From assembly GCF_012489685.1 (NCBI RefSeq), contig NC_080044.1:32977021-33041020 (forward strand): a stretch of 64,000 bases of DNA, given 5' to 3'. Position numbers and translations under genes: made by a program. This document shows positions 57,452-64,000 of the stretch, one piece after another (within the stretch, counting starts at the first letter, position 1; every line of letters starts with the position of its first letter). This stretch comes from Lotus japonicus. Its lineage: Eukaryota; Streptophyta; Magnoliopsida; Fabales; Fabaceae. The notes below the pieces were generated by a model. It saw nothing but the letters and a program-made list of their open reading frames with translations, was not told the origin of the DNA and searched no databases.

Positions 57452-58311
57452 GTTAGGGCAACTTACTTACTAGCTATTTGTATTGTAGGCGTCGATAACT
57501 TCGACTTGAGTATTGCTTGATATTGAATATTGCTTGGATATTGTTTATCGCTTTGAATTGGAAAATGTTTTCTGGAGGCTTCGGCCGGGTGAACTTATAT
57601 GAGACGTGTGTCTCCGTTTTCTGAGAGGCTTCGGCCGTTTACTGGTTTCTGTCTTATCGCTTTCTAGTGGATATGACAAGGTTATGTTTACAGCACTGCC
57701 ATATTGATTCATCGCTCGATAGAGCTTGATGTATTTGCGTTTATGATTAAATTGTGCTGACTATATTCGTGCATTTTGATGCCACTTTTGGAGTGTAGAA
57801 TACACTTACCTTCGTCATGACAAGGACGGGTTTGTTTTGGGAACGTTTGTTAGGTCGGACCAAGGTTCGAACCTTCATTGTTCTAGGGGATCTAGTGTTT
57901 TCTCGGGGAGTTGTTTGGGTTTGATGGAAACTTTGAACTTATAGAGTTTTGGACTGAAAATAATCATAATCTGTTTTATGTAAATAAATCCATAATATAT
58001 TTATTAAGAATATAATGTTTTTAATTAATGACGATGATTCAACGGAAAAGACTTAGGAATGAAAGTGAGTTGGAAAACGGGAATGGGTCGGTGATCCTAG
58101 CTTTGGGAACTTTATTTTGAAAGGTGTTGGAAATGAAAAACTGAACTTTGGAATTAACGACATAATGGACTAATTCACGATGGAACATTTTGCCTAATAA
58201 GAGAACTATTGTTTTAAGGGAACTCATTTTATGGGAAAGAATTTGAAGACGGGCTTTAGCCAAGGGTCTGGGCGTTAGTAAGGTACCTAGTAGAGTACAC
58301 TTGGCACAACA

Positions 58312-58712
58312 GGTAGTGACGGTCAGCCGTGTAGAGTTGTATCGTGCCTGTTGATGTCTGGCGTAGCAAGCAGAATGGTTAAACCCGTGGGGTCACAACC
58401 GACTTGACTATAGCCTAGGTTTCTCATTGTAGATGCCTTTGGTCAATGAACCAATTTTACCTGTGAGGACGAATCGTTGTTTAGCTAACCATATTGCACC
58501 CATGCATACACGCGATGAAGTGCCAAGTGGAGTACTTCGGTATAGCAGGAAGCAACGATCAGCCGTGTAGAGTTGAATCGGTCCTGACTATACCTGGCAC
58601 AACAGGAGGTAACGATCATCCATGTAGAGTTGTATCGTGCCTGTTGATGTCCGGCATAGCAAGCAGAAATGGTCGAACCATGTAGAGTTGGATCGTCTTG
58701 ACTATAGCCAAA
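58312..58712 (+). repeat. Imperfect ~110-bp repeats in copy D
   Basis: GGCACAACAGG(T/A)(A/G)GTRACGRTC...TGTAGAGTTGTATCGTGCC...GTAGCAAGCAGAA(A)TGGT occurs at 58312 and 58596, with a partial unit (TATAGCAGGAAGCAACGATC) at about 58541. Occupies the same LTR zone as the hairpin arrays of E. Confidence 0.8.
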
Positions 58713-59143
58713 GGTGATAAGCGACGCCCGAGCAGAAATGGTTAAACACGAGGCCAGTGTTACGACCGTCTCGAGGTGCCCAGCCTTTAAGTGGCAATAC
58801 CATTGGTTTGTCCCGTCGCCAAGCAGAGTGACGTTATTCGGGTTTGTGTCAGCATATTCTGCATTGGCACACCATGCATCTTATTATGATTACCGTTGTA
58901 TGACATATCATGCACTCTAACTATAATTGTTGAGACTTGATGATTTGATGTTGATAAACATCGTTATGTGTTTTGATGATTGAATTGTGTAAGAGATTTG
59001 ATAACATGTCATGTATATACCTTAGGGTAGGCAACGCATAACTTATATGTATATATACAACATATATATACCCCCTTTATCGCATGTTGGTTGTATATCT
59101 ATTGTATTCTGTAAGTTGACCCTAGCGCCTTGGCTTTGTTTGT

Positions 59144-59350
59144 ATGTTTGTGTTTGGGCGGTCGGCCTGCTGCCAGGCGTCCGTCAGCCGATTCGTGATG
59201 ACTCGTCACTCGAGGAGGACCAGGAGCGTAATGACTATTACTGAAGCTTTCGACGAGGACCCGGACTTCAGGCCTGATCGAGGAAGGGTCGATGAAAGTA
59301 GTGTGGGATATGGGTGGTTAGAGTCTTTGAGTTGGTTGTTAGAGTCATAG
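59144..59350 (+). pseudogene. LTR-resident ORF remnant, copy D
   Basis: FVFGRSACCQ matches the codons just upstream of the ORF in copy E (MFVFGRSACCQ), but the ATG after CAG is lost and the ADWF core is replaced by unrelated codons; most of the ORF is deleted. Non-functional. Confidence 0.5.
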
Positions 59351-60178
59351 CTCTGATTGTCATTCCTTATTTTGGGGCAGGGCAGGTCCCCGACTATTAG
59401 CTTTTCGTGTGATTCCCTTCCATGAGGATCACAGGGAGATTGTCGGACGTAGGAAGTCTTTTGAGGCCGTTTTGGGCCGACTTACTTTCGTTGGAGGACT
59501 GTATTCAGAATACTTGACCTTTTGTTTTAGTTTGTACATAATTGCCCACGGGCACTACCTTTCCGTCACTGGAGGTCACTCGTGACGATGTTTTTAGTTG
59601 CAGCGAGGGCTGTGCTTGTATTGTATATTAATCGCTGTTAATCGCGATTGGGTTGAGTCTTTATTTCGACAAGTCTTTTTATTTAAACAAAACGAAAAAA
59701 AATACCTGCTTTTCGGCTTTATTTTATTTTGAGTTACTAAAGTGACGCCACCGAAATCGGGGTGTTACAGTAGCTGCGGACGAGTAGGAGAAAGAACTTG
59801 AGAACCAGGTTGAGGGACTCCGTAAGGACCTTAGCGCCAAGGAGGCCATTATTGCTTCTCAGGAGGGAAACCTTGCTGCTAAAGATAAGGAGATTGCTGA
59901 TCTGCGCGAAAGGTTGGCGGCCAAAGGTGAGTTACTTGCCGAGGCCCGGTCAGATTTGGAATCGAAATGCAAACTCTTGGCCGAGAGAAGCTGCCTTTGC
60001 GACGGCCAACGAACGTATCCGCGGCTTCCTAATTTGTAAAGCCCAGGTCAAGCACCTCCATCCAAATGTCAACCTTGAACCCCTGGGAGTTTTCAAATGG
60101 ATTACCCCTACCGGACTGGTGGGTCGGGAAGATCCGCCGGAAGTCGCTCACGTTGACCTTGGAGACGCTGTGGAATAA

Positions 60179-60942
60179 GAAAGAAAAGATGTAATGTTAA
60201 CTTCTTTGAAGTTATTGTAACGTTTTGCACCTTTTTAATTTCGTTTAAGACTCTTTGTTTGTATTTTACTTTCAAGTTTGATCGACTCAGCTTTACTTCT
60301 TTACGTTTTATGTCTGTTTTAGCGCTTTTCCGGAGTTTTTCTTTTCTCTCAACGCCCCCCATAGTTCCCTTGTTCCTGAATTACGTCTGACGACATTGAT
60401 GGTGTGCCTTGTTTAACTAGGACTTCTGCTCAATTTTTGAACTGAGGCTTTCGTCACACCAATATTTCCCGTAAGAGCAGGTGTGGCCTCGCCGGTTTTG
60501 CCTCGGCGAGGTCTTACCGTTGCTAGGGACCCAATGGCCATATAGGTTTACCCAGACTTATGCCTAGTTATGTTCGTGAGCCCATATTTCGGGGGGATTT
60601 TTGGGATAAGAAGCTTATCCGCACACATCACCGACGAGTGACGGTGAGCAGCGTCGGCTTTTCCGGAGCGATCCCCAGACTTCAAGGTCGTGTTGGGATC
60701 GCCACCTTCAGGGAATTTTTCCCACCTAGCTCTCGCCGCAATTCAGTGTGATTGAAATTGCTGGATACAATTTTTGTATTTTCAATCAGACGTGATAGTC
60801 AACAAACTCCCAAGATGGAGAACAAGAATGTGTCTTTGTTTTTACCATTTAGACGCTTTGGCCAACAAACTCTCGAAATGGAGAACAAGAACATGTCTTT
60901 GTTTATACACCTTTAATCTTCGCGAGACGCCTTGTCAATCCT
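60179..60942. other. Spacer between convergent aORF and pol of Tat element 3
   Basis: No gene. It includes a CCTCGGCGAGG-type inverted repeat near 60490-60520 and a local duplication (CAACAAACTC...ATGGAGAACAAGAA.(A/G)TGTCTTTGTTT) at about 60799 and 60864. A place where two opposing transcripts would overlap or terminate. Confidence 0.5.
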
Positions 60943-63900
60943 TTAGCTATAATAGTATTTCAGGCTCGCAGCGTTCCAAGAACGTGGCACTCGCCTTCCA
61001 TCCAAGCTCTCCAGGTGATAAGCCCCCTTCCCTAAGGCCTTCAAAGTTATGTAGGGGCCTTCCCAGATTGGACTCAACTTATTCCAAGTGCTCCCGGTTC
61101 GTTTTTTTAGCACCAGGTCTCCCTCCTGCATCGTCCTTGGTCGCACCTTCAAGTCATACTTCGTCGCAGCTCGCTGCTTCATCACAGCCTCTCTGATACG
61201 AGCCTCATCGTGTGTTTCCGACAACAAATCTAACTCTACCACCATGTTGGCAGAATTCTCGCCCTCAAACCGCGGCGCTGTTCGCCAAGAACTGTTGTCT
61301 ATTTCTACGGGCAACATGGCGTCCGCCCTATAGGCCATCCTGAATGGAGTTTCCCAGTGGTTGAGTGCTGCGTTGTATTGTAAGACCAGATTACAACCGG
61401 GAGTTCATCCAACCAGGCTCCCTTCGCCTCCGAGAGCCGGCGCTTCAAACCTCGCAAGATCACCTTATTCGCCGACTCTGCTTGCCCGTTATTTTGAGGA
61501 TGTTCCACTTAAGAGAACCTTCTCTGAATACCCATCTCTTCGCAGAATTCTCTTATTTGGTTACTTGCAAACTGCGTCCCATTATCTGAAACGATCGCCC
61601 TTGGTACTCCAAATTGGCATACGATTCTTTTCCAATAAAAACTTACGATCTTGGCTGCAGTAATGCTTGCGAGGGGCTGGGCTTCCACCCATTTGGTGAA
61701 GTAATCCACCGCTACGAGGATGAACTTCATTTGTGACCTGGCGGTGGGGAAGGGCCCGACGAGGTCAACTCCCCACATGGCGAAGGGCCATGGGGAGCTA
61801 ATCGTGGCCAACTGTTCCGCTGGGGCCATGGGCAAATCTGCAAACACCTGACACTTTTTGCATTTTTTCACAAATTCTGCACAATCTTTTCTTATTGTAG
61901 GCCAGTAAAAACCTGCTCTGAGGACTTTGCTAGCCAGAGATCTTCCTCCGATGTGACTAGCGCAAACCCCCCGTGAACCTCTGCCATGACAGCCTCGTAT
62001 TTCCCGGGCGGAAGACATCTCAGGAGTGGCGAACTAAATCCTCGTCGAAACAGTATCTCATCGAGTAAACTGTAGTGTCCTGCCTCTCTCCTTTGTTCCT
62101 TCGAATATTTTACTACCACACTTGGTTCTCCCGCCAAGATGTCTACGATGAGGTCCATCCAAGTTTCTTGGCAGTCAACCGAGGCCACCAACTCTTCTTC
62201 TATGCTAGGATTGGCGAGCGTCTCTTGGATCACACTTCGATTATTTCCAGGCTTCCGAGTGCTTGCCAATTTTGCTAGGGCGTCCGCCCTTTGATTATGT
62301 GCCCTTGGCACGAACTCAACTACGACCTCTTGGAGTCGGCCCATCAGCAATCGTACGCGCTCTAGATATTTTATCAAGGCCGGCTCCTTCACCCGGAATT
62401 CCCCATTTACTTGGTTTGCCACTAGCAACGAGTCCGTTCTAACCAGCAAACTGTCAATCTGTACCTCAATTGCTAACTTTGCCCGGCGATCAGGGCCTCA
62501 TATTCTGCCTGGTTATTGCTGGCCTTGAGCTGGAATCTGAGGGACTGCTCTAATACCAACTCCCTAGGCCCTTGTAGTGTGACCCCTGCTCCACTTCTGT
62601 TGTCATTTGATGACCCATCGATAAACAATGTCCATTGCGTGCTCACCTTCTCACCGTCTTCCGGCGTTAGCTCTACCACAAAATCAGCTAAAGTCTGCGC
62701 ACCAACCTTCCCCCTTTTGTCGTATTGCAAACCATATTATGACAATTCAACCGACCATGCGACAAGTCTCCCTGACAAATCCGGCTTCTACAACACCTGT
62801 CTTAATGGAAGATCAGTTCTTACTTTTACCTGAAAGCTTTGAAAGTAAGGTCTTAGGCGTCTGGCGGTGACAAGGGCGTCGAGCGCCGCCTTCTCTATCT
62901 TCTGATACCTAATCTCTGCCCCTTGAAGTGTATGGCTTACGAAATAAACTATTTTTTGCTCTCCGTTTATCTTTTGAAGAATGACGGAGCTGATTGCATG
63001 ATCGCTGACAGAAAAATACAAGTACAAAGGGAGGCCTTGGGCAGGTTTTGATAACACGGGTGGCACAGACAACATCTCTTTGAGACGTTTAAAAGCTTCT
63101 TCGCATTCTGAACTCCACTCAAACGCCGCATTCTTCTTTAGGCACTTGAAGAATGGGGCCGACTTGTCGCCTGAATGAGGGAGAAACCTGGACAAAGCAG
63201 CAATCCGTCCCGTTAGGCGCTGCACCTCTTTTACACTACTTGGGCTTTTCATTTCTTGGATCGCTCTACACTTATCTGGATTGATCTCAATCCCTCTTGA
63301 CGTGATCATGAAGCCTAAAAACTTCCCGCCCTGTATACCAAAAGAACACTTCTCCGGATTGAGCCTCATATTATGCTTTCGGAGCCTGCCAAAAGCTTCC
63401 GTCAAATCCTCATGATGGCTTGATCCCAAAACCGATTTTACGATCATATCATCGACATATACCTCCATGTTCCTCCCCACTTGGCCCTCAAATACCCTAT
63501 CCATCAACCGCTGATACGTCACCCCCGCATTCTTCAGCCCGAAGGGCATGGCTTGATAACAGTAGTTTACCCTAGCGGTCATCAAGGCCGTTTTGTCTTC
63601 ATCCGACGGGTGCATCTTAATTTGGTGATATCCTGAATAGGCATCCATCAGACTCAGCAGCTCATTTCCCGACGCTCCATCCACTAGCTTGTCTTTGCTC
63701 GGTAATGGATAAGAATCTTTCGAACATGCCTTGTTCAGGTCTGTGTAGTCTAAACACATTTGCCATTTTCCGTTCGCCTTCTTTACCATTACCGCATTCG
63801 CCAGCCAAGTAGGATAATTAATTTCCCGGATGAAGTCTGCCGACAACAATTTGTTTACCTCTTGCTGGATTGCCTTTTCCTTTTCATCGCCCATTCGCCG

Positions 63901-64000
63901 GCGTGTCTGGGTCACTGGTTTATTTCCGGGATTTAGCGCTAGCCTGTGGCAAATGAAGTTCGGGTCTATTCCTGGCATGTCCTTGTGACTCCAAGCAAAA
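60943..64000 (-). pseudogene. Tat-type Pol: RT, RNase H, second RNase H, integrase (broken)
   Basis: The frame enters from the right edge (FAWSHKDMPG at about 63970-64000). Reverse transcriptase 63100-63950 holds DYTDLNKACSKDSYPLP, AMPFGLKNAG and the catalytic YVDD. RNase H follows to 62788. A stop and frame change lead to the second RNase H (LFIDGSSNDNRSGAG, NNQAEYEALIAG, then VRTDSLLVANQ and HNQRADALAKLAS). Integrase has a zinc domain (H...C-X2-C: CKKCQ), Asp in WGVDLVGPFP, Asp in SDNGTQFAS and Glu in NNGQAESANKVI. The C-terminal piece (60943-61338) ends WNAASLKYYYS. Frame breaks near 62788, 62475, 61960, 61509 and 61320 rule out a working polyprotein. Confidence 0.9.

Larger units (their letters stand above)
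55681..59769 (+). mobile_element. Solo LTR copy D (TSD GTAGC)
   Basis: 4,089 bp, TGTGAGACC...GGTGTTACA, perfect GTAGC flanks (55676-55680, 59770-59774), inserted in the coiled-coil part of the Tat aORF. More diverged from A-C and closer to E in the exon-like block and 3' zone. TATA at about 56398-56405 with TTTTTCCGC upstream (one C short of the E2F consensus). Confidence 0.93.
45893..60178 (+). pseudogene. Tat antisense ORF (PF04195-like + coiled coil), split by solo LTRs B/C and D
   Basis: Role unknown. Pieces: 45893-46717, 46798-47305, 55429-55680 and 59775-60178. The first holds the PF04195-like core (FFFVYEYLFLDLGVKLPFSP, DINVSPCQLHSCSWAYLKCF). A GT-AG intron at about 46718-46797 sits where the - strand homologue has one. 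A Pro/Ser-rich linker follows, then a coiled coil (EMEKLHSINLQANETCSKL; EKELENQVEGLRKDL) and the terminal LHPNVNLEPLGVFKWI segment. Removing the LTRs restores phase across both TSDs. Remaining damage is a frameshift near the exon 1 end, TAGs at 55673 and 59785 (both in CAG-like positions), and a frameshift near 59990. It converges with pol, ending 765 bp from the pol stop. Confidence 0.8.
44885..64000 (-). mobile_element. Tat-type Ty3/gypsy element 3, - strand, runs off the right edge
   Basis: From right to left: reverse transcriptase/RNase H, a second (archaeal-type) RNase H, integrase, a 760-bp spacer, the + strand antisense ORF, then the 3' LTR. The double RNase H and the antisense gene between integrase and LTR are the Tat/Ogre-lineage plan. 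It is nested in the gag of Tat element 2 and carries solo LTRs B (with C inside) and D. Without those insertions about 6.9 kb of element lie in the window. Confidence 0.85.

Overview
The window is plant nuclear DNA: a stack of nested transposable elements with almost no single-copy host gene. It is a dicot, probably a legume judging by the style of the short LTRs, the SINE and the Tat elements; that is my impression and not proven here. Spliceosomal GT-AG introns, five superfamilies of plant transposon and target-site duplications (TSDs) of the expected lengths all fit. I saw no rRNA gene, tRNA gene, CRISPR array or bacterial-type operon.

Layout. 1-1988: 3' end and 3' LTR of a Sirevirus (Ty1/copia). 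1989-10564: decayed Athila-like Ty3/gypsy remnant whose 3' LTR is split by solo LTR A (5896-9581). 10565-13587: 3' part of a Tat-type gypsy element on the + strand, with its antisense ORF (aORF) and LTR. 14403-14700: fragment of a DIVARICATA-like MYB gene next to a CACTA-like terminus. 15183-20541: complete, young but coding-dead copia element. 21951-22062: SINE. 22228-22545: decayed TRIM. 22621-25549: old copia element holding two LINE tails. 25834-26140: LINE tail. 26274-30227: complete Mutator-like element (MULE) whose transposase is fused to an OTU-type protease domain. 30817-31051: MITE. 31850-37985: plant-mobile-domain (PMD) pseudogene on the - strand, split by solo LTR E (33651-37795). 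38338-38677: complete TRIM. 39028-41918: non-autonomous Helitron. 43385-44884: start of a + strand Tat element, cut by a - strand Tat element (44885 to beyond 64000), which itself carries solo LTRs B (with C nested inside it) and D.

The most interesting item is the approximately 4-kb LTR family, with five copies A-E. Each copy is bounded by TG...CA and a 5-bp TSD, and none has an internal retroviral domain. Inside these LTRs lie (i) a conserved ORF of about 159-221 codons with an acidic/serine tail, intact in B (once C is discounted), C and E; (ii) an exon-like block of exactly 78 nt, open in one frame and bounded by AG and GT, in all five copies; (iii) E2F-like motifs just upstream of a TATA box; and (iv) a rapidly expanding tandem-repeat zone. 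In copy E that zone is two arrays of small hairpins whose arms vary with compensatory changes. I know of no description of this combination.

The two Tat elements share a second theme: a convergent antisense gene (PF04195-like domain, intron, coiled-coil C-terminus) between integrase and 3' LTR, apparently with its own TATA box. Nonsense codons that look like CAG-to-TAG changes recur in several elements, as expected if methylated CHG sites decay.
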